A DNA stretch of 64,000 bases from Actinokineospora sp. NBRC 105648 (GTDB lineage Bacteria > Actinomycetota > Actinomycetes > Mycobacteriales > Pseudonocardiaceae). The position numbers and the translations under genes were made by a program. The stretch spans positions 21,779 to 85,778 of the forward strand of contig NZ_BSTR01000022.1 of NCBI RefSeq assembly GCF_030269645.1, in the 5' to 3' direction. Positions within the stretch are counted from its first letter, which is position 1. Every line of letters begins with the position of its first letter. Of the stretch, positions 50,252-59,023 are shown in pieces. Under the pieces are notes generated by a model, which saw only the letters and a list, made by a program, of their open reading frames with translations, searched no databases and was not told where the DNA came from.

Positions 50252-51400
50252 TCAGCCCAGGTGTGAGATGTCGTTGACCAAGCGCACTGAGGCGTTGCCG
50301 TCTGGGTAGAACTCGACGATCGAGAGGGAGGCCAGGTCCAGGTGGAGTCGGAACAGCAGTGACGGGCCGACGTCCAGGCCCATCCTCAGCAGTGACTTGA
50401 TCGGTGTGACGTGGCTGACCACGATCAGTGTGCGGCCGCCGAAGCGGGTGATCAGTTCGTCGCGGGCGCGGCGGACTCGGCGGTGTACTGCGTCGAAGCT
50501 CTCGCCGCCGGGGGCGGGTACTGAGGTGTCGGAGAGCCATTTGCCGTGTAGCTCTGGGTCGCGTTCGGCGGTCTCGGTGAAGGTCATGCCCTCCCACTGG
50601 CCGAAGTCGGTCTCGATCAGACCGTCGTGCGTCTCGACCTGTCCGCCGACTACCTGGGCCACCGCGGTCGCGGTCTGCCTGGTGCGGCCGAGCGGTGAGG
50701 CGATGATCGGGGTCTGGGCGTCGATCCCGTCCAGCTTGGCGATCCGTGCGGCCGCTGCGGCGGCTTGGCCCTCGCCCACCTCGGTCAGGGGGACGTCGCC
50801 GCGGCCGGAGTAGCGCTTGGCCACCGACATCTCGGTCTGCCCGTGTCGCAACAACAGGATCTTGGTCGGTGTGCCCTGGGCGCCGGACCAGCCCGCGGGC
50901 GAGGACCGGCGGGGCTCGGGGTCGGCGCACTGGGTGGGGCGGGTCTGCCTGCTCGGCTGGTCGGGCTGGGGCTGCTGGACCTGTTGTGCCTTGGCGCTGT
51001 CCTGGGCGTCCATCGCCTCGTTGGCCAGCCGGTCGGCGTGCCGGTTGCGCTCACGCGGGATCCACGTGTACGAGACGAACGCGAAGCCCGCGGCGATGGC
51101 GCGGGCCTCGTCGGCCAACGGCCGCATCGACGGGTGCTTGACCTGCCAGCGGCCGGACATCTGCTCCACCACCAGCTTGGAGTCCATCCGCGCCTCGACG
51201 GTGTCGGCGCCCAGTTCGGCGGCGGCGCGCAGGCCCGCGATCAGGCCTCGGTACTCGGCCACGTTGTTCGTCGCCACGCCGATGCCCTCGGCCCGCTCGG
51301 CGAGCACCGCGCCGGTCTCCGCGGCCAGGACCACCGCGCCGTAGCCCGCGGGCCCGGGGTTGCCCCGGGACCCGCCGTCGGCCTCGACCAGCACCCTCAC
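50252..51400 (-). CDS. Bifunctional RNase H / histidine-phosphatase protein (Rv2228c type)
   Basis: 382 aa. N-terminal RNase HI-like domain (about 1-135) with VEADGGSRGNPGPAGYGAV, VAEYRGLIAGLRAAAEL, EARMDSKLVVEQMSGRW and the final Asp in RNRHADRLANEAMD. A Gln/Pro-rich linker follows, then a histidine phosphatase domain (about 180-382) with the RHGQTEMSVAKRYSGRG catalytic motif. The Mycobacterium orthologue combines RNase H with alpha-ribazole phosphatase activity, linking it to cobalamin synthesis. GTG 51400 overlaps the upstream stop (GTGA); last gene of a four-gene coupled operon. Confidence 0.92.
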   Translation of the reverse strand: MRVLVEADGGSRGNPGPAGYGAVVLAAETGAVLAERAEGIGVATNNVAEYRGLIAGLRAAAELGADTVEARMDSKLVVEQMSGRWQVKHPSMRPLADEARAIAAGFAFVSYTWIPRERNRHADRLANEAMDAQDSAKAQQVQQPQPDQPSRQTRPTQCADPEPRRSSPAGWSGAQGTPTKILLLRHGQTEMSVAKRYSGRGDVPLTEVGEGQAAAAAARIAKLDGIDAQTPIIASPLGRTRQTATAVAQVVGGQVETHDGLIETDFGQWEGMTFTETAERDPELHGKWLSDTSVPAPGGESFDAVHRRVRRARDELITRFGGRTLIVVSHVTPIKSLLRMGLDVGPSLLFRLHLDLASLSIVEFYPDGNASVRLVNDISHLG

Positions 51401-52134
51401 AGGCCGGACTCCGGGGTGCGCACCAGGATCGTGCCGCACTCCTGGCACTCCAGGACCTCGTCGGCGGGGGCCTCGCGGATGCGTGAGATCTCCCGGGTGT
51501 CGATCTCGATCCGGCAGGCGCCGCACCGGCGCGAGCGCAGCAGGGCCGCCCCGATGCCCTTGACGGCCCGCCTGCGCTCGTAGAAGGCGAGCAGGTCCGC
51601 CGGGAGCCCGGGGACGATCTTGGCCCGGGTGCCGCCGCCGCGGGCGTCCTGGGTGTCGAGGTCGGCCAGGTTCTCGTCGCGGCGGTGCGTGGCGTCGGCC
51701 AGCGCGGCCTCGGCCTTGGCCAGCTCCACCCCGGTGTGCTGGGCGTCGCCCTGGACCGCCTCGCGGCGCTCCATCAGCTCCAGCAGGTCGTCCTCGAGCA
51801 CCGACTGGCGGCGGCGCAGGGTGGCCAGCTCGTGCTCGACGTCGGTGAGCTGCTTGGCGTTCAGCGTTCCCCCGGCCAGCAGCCCGCGGTCGCGGTCCTC
51901 GCGGGCGCGGACCGCGTCGATCTCCTTCTCCTGCCGGGCGGCCTCGCGGTCGAGGTCGTCGAGCTGGGTGCGCACGGCCACGACCGCGTCGCGCCTGGCC
52001 CGCACGTCCTTCTCGGCGGCGGTGATCTCGGCCAGCTCCGGCATGCTGGTGCGGCGGTGGCGCACGCGGTCGAGGTCGGCGTCGACCTCGGCGAGCTCGA
52101 GCAGTCGGCGCTGGACGGCGGGATCGGCTTTCAC
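51397..52134 (-). CDS. Coiled-coil C4 zinc-ribbon protein (Rv2229c type)
   Basis: 245 aa, GTG start. Residues ~10-190 form a long, heptad-rich coiled coil ([18 protein letters not shown] onward). The C-terminus has a zinc ribbon with cysteines in [10 protein letters not shown] and [11 protein letters not shown]. The family is widely conserved beside Nif3 and RNase H genes and may act as a nucleic-acid-binding or scaffold protein. Coupled at both ends by GTGA overlaps. Confidence 0.88.
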   Translation of the reverse strand: MKADPAVQRRLLELAEVDADLDRVRHRRTSMPELAEITAAEKDVRARRDAVVAVRTQLDDLDREAARQEKEIDAVRAREDRDRGLLAGGTLNAKQLTDVEHELATLRRRQSVLEDDLLELMERREAVQGDAQHTGVELAKAEAALADATHRRDENLADLDTQDARGGGTRAKIVPGLPADLLAFYERRRAVKGIGAALLRSRRCGACRIEIDTREISRIREAPADEVLECQECGTILVRTPESGL

Positions 52135-52970
52135 CCGGTGAACCTCCCGGTTCGGGTCGGCGCCCCGGCGGACTGGGCGGTCCAGGGATCGGTGCGGCGG
52201 GCGGACACGTCGACGGTGACCGTACCGCCGATGGCCGCGCGTAGGATCTCCGCCGCCTGCCCGCACCACGGCCACTCGCTGGCCCAGTGCGCCAGGTCGA
52301 CCAGCGCGGGGGCGCCGGGGGTGGCCAGGTGCTCGGCGGCGGGGTGGTGACGGAGGTCCGCGGTGACGTAAGCGTCGACACCGGCGGCGGTAGCGGTGGC
52401 GAGGTAAGAGTCACCCGCACCACCGGACACCGCTACCCGCCGGATCTTGCGGTTGGCGTCACCCGCGGCCCTTACCCCGCCCTCGGTGGCGGGGAGCGCG
52501 CGAGCGACGCGCTCGACGAACACGGCGAAGGGCTCGGCCTCGGGCAGCTCGCCGATCCGGCCGATACCCGTGCGGCCGTCCGGGTTCGGGTTGAGCGGGC
52601 CGGTGACGGTGAGCCCGATGGCCGCGGCCAGCGCGTCGGACACCCCCGGGTCAGCCGAGTCGGCGTTGGTGTGCGCGCAGAACAGCGCGATCCCGCCGCG
52701 GATCATGCGGTGCACCAGCGATCCCTTGGTGGTGTCGGCGGGCACCCCGTGCACCCCCTTGAGCAGCAGCGGGTGGTGGGCGACGACCAGCTGGGCACCG
52801 AGCTCGACCGCTTCGTCCACTGTGGACTCGACGGGGTCGACGCAGACCAGCACCCTGGTGATCTCCTCGGCCGGGTCACCGCAGACCAGCCCCACCGCGT
52901 CCCAGCTCTCGGCCAGGGCGGGCGGGTAGGCGGCCTCGAGCACGGCCACCGCGTCGGCGACGGTTGTCAC
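52131..52970 (-). CDS. Nif3-like dinuclear metal centre protein (Rv2230c type)
   Basis: 279 aa, GTG start. [19 protein letters not shown] opens the family, [14 protein letters not shown] holds the metal-binding His pair and [19 protein letters not shown] further metal ligands. [30 protein letters not shown] near the C-terminus is also conserved. Related GTP cyclohydrolase I type 2-like proteins bind two divalent metals; the exact reaction is unproven. The conserved position between CobC and the zinc-ribbon gene matches Mycobacterium. Confidence 0.9.
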   Translation of the reverse strand: MTTVADAVAVLEAAYPPALAESWDAVGLVCGDPAEEITRVLVCVDPVESTVDEAVELGAQLVVAHHPLLLKGVHGVPADTTKGSLVHRMIRGGIALFCAHTNADSADPGVSDALAAAIGLTVTGPLNPNPDGRTGIGRIGELPEAEPFAVFVERVARALPATEGGVRAAGDANRKIRRVAVSGGAGDSYLATATAAGVDAYVTADLRHHPAAEHLATPGAPALVDLAHWASEWPWCGQAAEILRAAIGGTVTVDVSARRTDPWTAQSAGAPTRTGRFTG

Positions 52971-53989
52971 GGGTGGACCTCCAGGGCGAGTGCGGCCAGC
53001 AGCGGGGCGCACTCCTCGGGTGAGCGGACGGCGATGCGGATGTGGTTCGGTCCGAGACCGGGGAACGTGTCACCGCGGCGCACGGCGATCCCCTTGTCCC
53101 GCAGGGCTTGCCGCAGGCCGGGACCGTCCTCGACCTCGATGAGCAGGAAGGGTGCGCGCGGGTCACCCAGCACAAGGGGTCCGAGCGCGGCTTGCAGCAC
53201 CCGCCGGTGGTCGCGCGCCTCCACGGCGGCCAGCTCGGCCTCGGCGAGCGCGGGGGGCTCGCAACAGGCGACGACGGCCTCCAGGGCGAGCGTGCCGACC
53301 GGCCATTGTGGACGGTGGCAGGCGAGCCGGGCCAGCAGGTCGGGGTGGCCGATGGCGTAGCCGGCGCGCAGGCCGGGCAGCGCCCAGGTCTTGGTGAGGC
53401 TGCGGAAGACCAGCAGGTTGGGGTTCCGGTCGGCGGCGAGCGACTCGGGCTCACCGGGGATGGCGTCCATGAACGCCTCGTCGACCAGCACGGTGGCGCG
53501 CTCGGCCAGTTCCCGGATGGCGTCGGCGGGGTGCAGCGTGGAGGTGGGGTTCGTGGGGTTGCCCAGGACGACGAGATCGGCCTCGGGGGGCACGTCGGCG
53601 GGGTGCAGGGCGAAGTCGTCGTCCGGGCTGAGCAGGACGCGGCGCACGGGCACCCGGGCGGTGCGCAGGGCGACCTCGGGCTCGGTGAACGAGGGGTGCA
53701 CCAGGGCGGCCTGGGTGGGCGCGAGGGCGGGCAGCAACGCGAACCCCTCGGCGGACCCGTTGAGGATCAGGACCTCGTCGGGCTCCCGCCCGTGCCGCGC
53801 CGCCACGGCCTCCCGGGCCCGGCGGTCGTCGGCGGCGGCCGGGTAGCTGCCGAGCCGGTCGAGCGCCTCGGCCAACCGGCGCCGCAACCACGTGGGCGGC
53901 CGCCCACCCCGCACGTTGACCGCGAAGTCGATCAACCCGGGCGCGGCGTCGACATCACCGTGGTGCCGGAGCAGGTCGTCGCTGGTCAT
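52967..53989 (-). CDS. cobC: CobC-type PLP-dependent aminotransferase/decarboxylase (Rv2231c type)
   Basis: 340 aa. Fold type I aminotransferase: [17 protein letters not shown] start, [44 protein letters not shown], and the PLP-lysine motif [21 protein letters not shown]. Annotated in relatives as threonine-phosphate decarboxylase, supplying the aminopropanol arm of cobalamin, although histidinol-phosphate aminotransferases are close. cobD lies 2.4 kb away, supporting a cobalamin role. ATG 53989 is the best start; an upstream in-frame ATG 54007 is less likely. Confidence 0.85.
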   Translation of the reverse strand: MTSDDLLRHHGDVDAAPGLIDFAVNVRGGRPPTWLRRRLAEALDRLGSYPAAADDRRAREAVAARHGREPDEVLILNGSAEGFALLPALAPTQAALVHPSFTEPEVALRTARVPVRRVLLSPDDDFALHPADVPPEADLVVLGNPTNPTSTLHPADAIRELAERATVLVDEAFMDAIPGEPESLAADRNPNLLVFRSLTKTWALPGLRAGYAIGHPDLLARLACHRPQWPVGTLALEAVVACCEPPALAEAELAAVEARDHRRVLQAALGPLVLGDPRAPFLLIEVEDGPGLRQALRDKGIAVRRGDTFPGLGPNHIRIAVRSPEECAPLLAALALEVHP

Positions 53990-54103
53990 CGCCAGGATTC
54001 TAGGCACCGCCGCCCGCCCGCCACGACCGACCTCGGCCGCGACGACACCCCGCGGTCCGGCTACCGCGTCCCCGGGGGCGGGCTGTCGAACCGACGCACG
54101 CGC

Positions 54104-54304
54104 TCAGTCGTCGAGTTCGGCCAGCGCGCCCAGGCCGTTGGCGCGCAGCCACCGCCCGGCCCGCCTGCGGGCCAGCTCGTCCCCGGAGCTGCACAGCACG
54201 ATGTGCTGCTCCACCGCCACCGAGATCCGGTCGATGGCGGTCTGGCGCTGGTCGGCGGGGAGCCGCCACACCGACTCCGCCACCCACCACGGCTCGTGGT
54301 CCAC
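54104..54304 (-). CDS. Small hypothetical protein
   Basis: 66 aa from GTG 54304 with GGAGCGGG upstream. It reads VDHEPWWVAESVWRLPADQ, then helical AIDRISVAVEQHIVL and RRRAGRWLRANGLGALAELDD. No family recognised. It sits between cobC and the divergent phosphatase gene, with a good ribosome-binding site and normal codon use, so probably real. Confidence 0.55.
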   Translation of the reverse strand: MDHEPWWVAESVWRLPADQRQTAIDRISVAVEQHIVLCSSGDELARRRAGRWLRANGLGALAELDD

Positions 54305-54328
54305 ACCCCGCTCCTTACCCTTGACCGC

Positions 54329-54790
54329 GTGCACATCTGCTTCGTCTGCACCGGCAACATCTGCCGGTCGCCCATGGCCGCGCTCGTCTTCGGCGAGCAC
54401 CTGCGCCGGGCGGGCCTGGCCGACCGGGTCCGGGTGACCAGCGCCGGGGTCGACGGCTGGCACGTCGGTGACCCGGCTGACCCGCGGACCGCGCGGGAGC
54501 TCGCCCGCGCCGGGTACCCGACCACCCACGTGGCCGCCCTACTCGATGACGACCACCTGTCCGCCGACCTGCTCGTCGCGATGGACGAGGGGCACGTTCG
54601 CGCATTGCGGTCCCGAGTGCCAGACCCCGAACGCGTGACGTTGTTCCGCCTTTTCGACCCGGCCGCGGGCCCGGACCTGGACGTGCCGGACCCCTACTAC
54701 GGTGGCGCCGCCGGGTTCGCCGAGGTCATGGCCATGATCGAGGCCGCGAGCCCGGGTCTGCTGGCCTGGGTGCGGACCCACGCAGCGTGA
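54329..54790 (+). CDS. Low-molecular-weight protein tyrosine phosphatase
   Basis: 153 aa, GTG start. The P-loop CTGNICRSPMA at residues 7-17 (nucleophile Cys7, Arg13) and the general-acid loop DVPDPYYGGAAGF near the C-terminus are intact. Equivalent by position and family to mycobacterial PtpA (Rv2234). It removes phosphate from phosphotyrosine proteins; in a non-pathogen probably housekeeping. Overlaps the next gene by 4 bp (GTGA). Confidence 0.9.
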   Translation: MHICFVCTGNICRSPMAALVFGEHLRRAGLADRVRVTSAGVDGWHVGDPADPRTARELARAGYPTTHVAALLDDDHLSADLLVAMDEGHVRALRSRVPDPERVTLFRLFDPAAGPDLDVPDPYYGGAAGFAEVMAMIEAASPGLLAWVRTHAA

Positions 54791-55635
54791 CCGGCGGCGC
54801 CGAACTGGCGGTGGCCGAGTTGCTCGGCGTGCGGCCGGTCGGGTCGCACGCGCTCAAGGGGCACGTGTTCGAGGTCGAGACCGACGACGGCGACCTGCTG
54901 GTGGCCAAGCACGACCCGCGGCAGGACGCGGTCGCCGCCGAGGTCGCGGGCCTGGAGTGGCTGGCCGAGCCGGGCGCGGTCGCGGTGCCGCAGGTGCGCG
55001 CGCACGACCACGAGTGGCTGGTCATGGAGCAGGTCGAGCCCGCGGACCCCACCGCGGTAGCCGCCGCGGACCTCGGCCGTGGCCTCGCGGACCTGCACGG
55101 GGCGGGCGCGGACGCGTTCGGGGCGGCGCCGGGACCGGAGCGGGCGTGGATCGGGCTGGCGCCGATGCGCAACGTGCCCGCGCCGCGCTGGCCCGCCTGG
55201 TACGCCGCCGACCGGGTCGAGCCGTACCTGCGCCGGGCGGTCGACCTCGGTCTGCTCGACCGGGACGCCGCGGCCCCGGTGTACGCGGTGTGCGAGCGGA
55301 TCGAGGACCTCGCCGGTCCGCCCGAGCCGCCCGCGCGGCTGCACGGTGACCTGCACAGCGGCAACGTCTTGTGGCAACGCGACCGGGCGTGGCTGATCGA
55401 CCCCGCCGCGCACGGTGGTCACCGTGAGACAGACCTGGCGATGCTCGCCCTCTTCGGCTGCCCACAGCTCGACACCATCCTCTCCGCGTACGACGAACAC
55501 GCCCCTCTTGCGGACGGGTGGGAGTCGCGTGTGCCGCTGCACCAACTGTTTCCGCTCTTGGTGCACGTGGTCCTCTTCGGCACCGGCTACGCGCGGCAAA
55601 CAGTGTCGGCGGCCCGGGCGGCGCTGCGCGGGTGA
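54787..55635 (+). CDS. Fructosamine kinase family protein
   Basis: 282 aa, GTG start. APH-like kinase fold: LLVAKHDPRQDAVAAEVAGL (Lys and Glu), HDHEWLVMEQVEP, catalytic loop RLHGDLHSGNVLW and WLIDPAAHGGHRETDLAML (metal Asp), as in fructosamine-3-kinase/YniA proteins that phosphorylate glycated amines so that they fall off. It is inserted in a conserved gene block between the phosphatase and SURF1 genes and coupled to both by GTGA overlaps. Confidence 0.9.
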   Translation: MTGGAELAVAELLGVRPVGSHALKGHVFEVETDDGDLLVAKHDPRQDAVAAEVAGLEWLAEPGAVAVPQVRAHDHEWLVMEQVEPADPTAVAAADLGRGLADLHGAGADAFGAAPGPERAWIGLAPMRNVPAPRWPAWYAADRVEPYLRRAVDLGLLDRDAAAPVYAVCERIEDLAGPPEPPARLHGDLHSGNVLWQRDRAWLIDPAAHGGHRETDLAMLALFGCPQLDTILSAYDEHAPLADGWESRVPLHQLFPLLVHVVLFGTGYARQTVSAARAALRG

Positions 55636-56447
55636 GCCTGGCTTACCGTTGGGGTGTGCGGTTGAAACTGCTGCTCCGGCCCGGCTGGCTGCTGTCGGCG
55701 CTCGTCACGGTCGCCTTCGCCGTGACGTGCTTCACGCTGCTCGCGCCCTGGCAGTTCGACCGGCACACGGAGCGGGACGCGACCAACGCCGCGGTGCAGG
55801 CATCCTTCGACGCTCCGCCCGCGCCGCTCGGATCGGTGCCCGGGGACGAGTGGCGGAGAGTCACGCTCAAGGGCTCTTACCTCCCCGAGGCGGAAGCGCT
55901 AGCGCGGTTGCGCACGGTGCAAGGCGCGGCGGCGTTCGAGGTGCTCACACCATTTCGCCTTACCGACGGCTCGGTAGTGCTAGTCGACCGCGGGTTCGTA
56001 CGTCCCGGCGAGGGTGTGCGAGTGCCCTCTTACGCCGCGCCGCCCTCTGGGCAGGTGGAACTCCTCGCGCGGGTCCGATTCGGCGAGTCGACACAGCGGG
56101 CCGCGTTCAACGAGGACGGCCGACGGCAGGTCTATGCGGTCGACCCAGCCGTAGTCGGCCAGGCCGCGAACTTGAGCATCCGTCCGGGCTACCTGCAGTT
56201 GGAGGTAGGAGCACCGGGTGTGCTCGGCGCGCTACCGCTACCGCAACTGGAAGCTGGACCGTTCTTGTCCTACGCGCTGCAGTGGATCGCGTTCGGCACG
56301 ATGGCACTGCTCGCGCTCTTCTACTTCACCTGGCGCGAGATCAAGCCCGGCGGCTCCCTGGCGGAGACCCGATCGCGCCGCCAGTCCGTCTCGGAGATCT
56401 TGGCCGAAGACGAGGAACGCGAACGCGCGGAACTCAGCGGCGGCTGA
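55632..56447 (+). CDS. SURF1-family cytochrome oxidase assembly protein
   Basis: 271 aa. Two membrane spans, near residues 15-35 (GWLLSALVTVAFAVTCFTLLAPWQ) and 220-240 (FLSYALQWIAFGTMALLALFYF), enclose an extracytoplasmic SURF1 domain with FEVLTPFRLTDGSVVLVDRGFV. SURF1 helps insert heme a into cytochrome c oxidase. Orthologue of Rv2235 by position. GTG 55632 overlaps the kinase stop; GTG 55656 is an alternative. The end overlaps the convergent cobD by 14 bp. Confidence 0.9.
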   Translation: MSLAYRWGVRLKLLLRPGWLLSALVTVAFAVTCFTLLAPWQFDRHTERDATNAAVQASFDAPPAPLGSVPGDEWRRVTLKGSYLPEAEALARLRTVQGAAAFEVLTPFRLTDGSVVLVDRGFVRPGEGVRVPSYAAPPSGQVELLARVRFGESTQRAAFNEDGRRQVYAVDPAVVGQAANLSIRPGYLQLEVGAPGVLGALPLPQLEAGPFLSYALQWIAFGTMALLALFYFTWREIKPGGSLAETRSRRQSVSEILAEDEERERAELSGG

Positions 56448-57363
56448 ACAAGGCCACCACGGCAGCGACAAATGCCGTAAGAGCACCGACCACGCGAGAC
56501 AGCTCTACCGCGCGCGTCACGTGACCCGCGTCGGGCATCCGACCGTCACCCAGCACCGGGCGGTCCTCGACGCCGTAGGAATAGGCCGTCCGCCCGCCTA
56601 GCCGGACCTCCAGCGCCCCCGCGAACGCCGCCTCGACCCTGCCCGCGTTGGGGCTCGGGTGCGCCGAGGCGTCCCGCTGCCACGCCACCCATGCGCTGCG
56701 CCGGTTGCCGCCCACGACCGGGGCGCCAACGACCGTCAACCCCGCCGCTACTCGCGCGGGGACCAGGTTGACCACGTCGTCCAGCCGCGCCGACGCCCAC
56801 CCGAAGCGCAGATAGCGGGGGGACCGGTGGCCCACCATCGCGTCCAGTGTGTTCACCGCGCGGTAGCCCAAGAGGCCGGGGACACCGAAGACAGCGCCCC
56901 ACAGCAACGGCGCCACCACCGCGTCCGAGGTGTTCTCCGCCACCGACTCGACCGTCGCCCTGGCCATCGCCGGGCCGTCGAGCACCTCGGGGTCGCGGCC
57001 GCACAGGTGCGGGATCCGGGTCCGGGCGGCCTCGATCTCGCCCGCGTCCAGGTGCTTGCCGATCAACGCGCCCTCAGCCGCCAGCGACCGCCCGCCGAGC
57101 ACGACCCAGGTGGCGACGGCCGTCGCGGCGGTCCGGACCAACGGGTTGCGCGCGCGCTCCGCGAGCACGCCCACGCCGACCGCGCCGCCGGTGAGCAGCG
57201 CCGTGTACACCGCGCCCGCCACCCGGTTGTCGCGGTAGGCGAGCTTCTCCAAACGCTGCGCGACCTGGCCGAACCCGGCGACCGGGTGACCGCGGCGGGG
57301 ATCCCCGTAGACCGCGTCGGCGGCGACCCCCAACAGCAGTCCCAACGCGCGTGCGGCGGCCAC
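56434..57363 (-). CDS. cobD: Adenosylcobinamide-phosphate synthase CobD/CbiB
   Basis: 309 aa, GTG start. Membrane protein with several spans. GDPRRGHPVAGFGQ, the signature ESVAENTSDAVVAPLLWGAVFGVPG, AVNTLDAMVGHRSPRYLRFG and HPSPNAGRVEAAFAGAL are diagnostic of CbiB/CobD. It attaches the aminopropanol arm to adenosylcobyric acid in the cobalamin pathway. Orthologue of Rv2236c by order. Confidence 0.95.
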   Translation of the reverse strand: MAAARALGLLLGVAADAVYGDPRRGHPVAGFGQVAQRLEKLAYRDNRVAGAVYTALLTGGAVGVGVLAERARNPLVRTAATAVATWVVLGGRSLAAEGALIGKHLDAGEIEAARTRIPHLCGRDPEVLDGPAMARATVESVAENTSDAVVAPLLWGAVFGVPGLLGYRAVNTLDAMVGHRSPRYLRFGWASARLDDVVNLVPARVAAGLTVVGAPVVGGNRRSAWVAWQRDASAHPSPNAGRVEAAFAGALEVRLGGRTAYSYGVEDRPVLGDGRMPDAGHVTRAVELSRVVGALTAFVAAVVALFSRR

Positions 57364-57463
57364 CGGGCCCTCCTCCTGAGCTTTCCCCCTGGTGGGGGAA
57401 CCGTATCGCGGGCGGGCGGCCGGGGTGCGCGGGTGTCGGCGGCTCGGGCTATCGTGGCCCGCC

Positions 57464-59023
57464 GTGGAGGACGAGCAGGGGCGCGACGTGGGCAGGCTCC
57501 AGCTCTACGCCTACCTGCAGCCGCGGGAGCACCACCACACCTACCTCGCGATCATGCGGCTGTTCACCTCGACGCTGCTGGCCGACCTGTCCGCGGGCGA
57601 GGTGTCCAGCGCGCTGGCCGCCGCCGAGCGCGACGGGCGCGTCGACATCGGCGAGTCGCACATCGACGTGGTGATCCCCCGGCTGCGGCAGCTGGTGGAG
57701 TGGGGCAACCTGGTGCACGGCCGCCGGGAGACGATCGCGGCGAGCATCGCGGAGTTCCAGCAGGGCTCGATGCGCTACCAGGTCAGCAAGCTCGCGGTCC
57801 GCGTCCAGCGCGACGTCGACGAGCTGCTGCGGGTGCCCGAGGGCGCCCGGGAGGTCTCCCGCGAGCTGCTCCCGGCGATCGAGCGCGGGGTCAGCGAGCT
57901 GGGCGAGGCGCTGGCCGTGGCGCTGTCGCGGTCCCAGCGCGACCCGGGGTCGCTGCCCGCCCGCCGGGCCCGCGAGCAGTTGGCCGAGCGGGTCACCACG
58001 CTGTTCCTGCAGCACGCCGAGCTCGCCGTGACGGTGCGCGACTTCTACGCCTACCTCGGCCAGATCCTCACCCGGCACCACCTGGCGCCCGAGGAGATCG
58101 CGGGCTTCCGCGACCTGCTGGTCGAGTACATCCAGCTGGTCGTGGAGGACGTGCTCCGGCACACCCCGGCCATCGCGGGCGCGTTGGCGAGCCTGGCCGG
58201 GGCGCGTCCCCAGCTGCTCGGGCTGCTGCGTCCCGCGGAGCAGCTGGGCACCGCGGTCGAGCGCACCCGCGGCCGCGGCAAGGCCGACTGGCAGGAGCTG
58301 ACCGACTGGTTCGCCGACCGGCCGGGCAACCCGAGCCAGGTCACCGCGTTGCGGGAGGCGACCACCCGGGCGATCGGCACGCTGCTGGCCACGGTCCGCC
58401 GGGCCACCACCGGCGGCGGGTTGCTGCCGAGCAGGCGGGCCGAGCTGATCACGCTGGCGGGCTGGCTCGACGCGGCTGAGCCTGACCGGGCGCACGCGAT
58501 CTACGCGGCCGCCTTCGGCCTGTACTCCGCGCGCAACCTGCTGCCCGCGCCAGAGCACGACGGCGACGACGAACACACCCCCTGGCGTGACGGGCCCGCG
58601 CTGGACGTGTCGGTCAGCGTGCGCGGCCGGGGCGACCGGGGCGCGCGCGGGCGGACCTCGCGGATCATGGACGACCCGATCACCGAGCAGGGGCTGCTCG
58701 CGCAGGCCCGCGAGGCCGACGAGGCCCGTGAAGCCGCGGCGGCGGAACTCGCGGCGGCCGCGGCGAACCTGGACGAGGTCACGCTGTCCGGCCCGGCGCT
58801 GGGCGCGCTGTGCGAGCTGCTGACGCTGGCGATGGCGCAACGCGAGGGCGCCGCCGACCCGGGCGCGGCCACCGACCAGGTGCGCGGCTTGGCGCTCACC
58901 CTCACGCCGGAGAACGGTCACACCACGCGCATCCGCAGCACCGCGGGCACGTTGACGTTGCGCGACACCATCTTGGGGATCAGTCGCGTCGAGACGGGTA
59001 AGAAGGTGCGCGATGGCCGCTAA
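57464..59023 (+). CDS. jetA: Wadjet type II JetA-like protein (TIGR02677/DUF2397)
   Basis: 519 aa, GTG start. Opens RLQLYAYLQPREHHHTYLAI, the DUF2397/TIGR02677 N-terminus, followed by helical kleisin-like regions and a C-terminal EVTLSGPALGALCELLTLAM winged-helix-like segment. In Wadjet systems JetA is the MukF-like kleisin that bridges the JetC SMC heads. First gene of jetABC; it overlaps jetB by 11 bp. Subtype II is assigned because jetA/B are of the TIGR02677/02678 kind. Confidence 0.85.
   Translation: MEDEQGRDVGRLQLYAYLQPREHHHTYLAIMRLFTSTLLADLSAGEVSSALAAAERDGRVDIGESHIDVVIPRLRQLVEWGNLVHGRRETIAASIAEFQQGSMRYQVSKLAVRVQRDVDELLRVPEGAREVSRELLPAIERGVSELGEALAVALSRSQRDPGSLPARRAREQLAERVTTLFLQHAELAVTVRDFYAYLGQILTRHHLAPEEIAGFRDLLVEYIQLVVEDVLRHTPAIAGALASLAGARPQLLGLLRPAEQLGTAVERTRGRGKADWQELTDWFADRPGNPSQVTALREATTRAIGTLLATVRRATTGGGLLPSRRAELITLAGWLDAAEPDRAHAIYAAAFGLYSARNLLPAPEHDGDDEHTPWRDGPALDVSVSVRGRGDRGARGRTSRIMDDPITEQGLLAQAREADEAREAAAAELAAAAANLDEVTLSGPALGALCELLTLAMAQREGAADPGAATDQVRGLALTLTPENGHTTRIRSTAGTLTLRDTILGISRVETGKKVRDGR

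Noticed and set aside
49902-50309. A plus-strand frame over the 3' half of copy E and the 55-bp array
   Set aside because: It reads repeated GRPIRCG-like peptides produced by DNA repeats, with no ribosome-binding site or family match.
54104-54529. A longer version of the small gene before the phosphatase
   Set aside because: The upstream part lies antisense to the phosphatase P-loop coding region; GTG 54304 has a ribosome-binding site.
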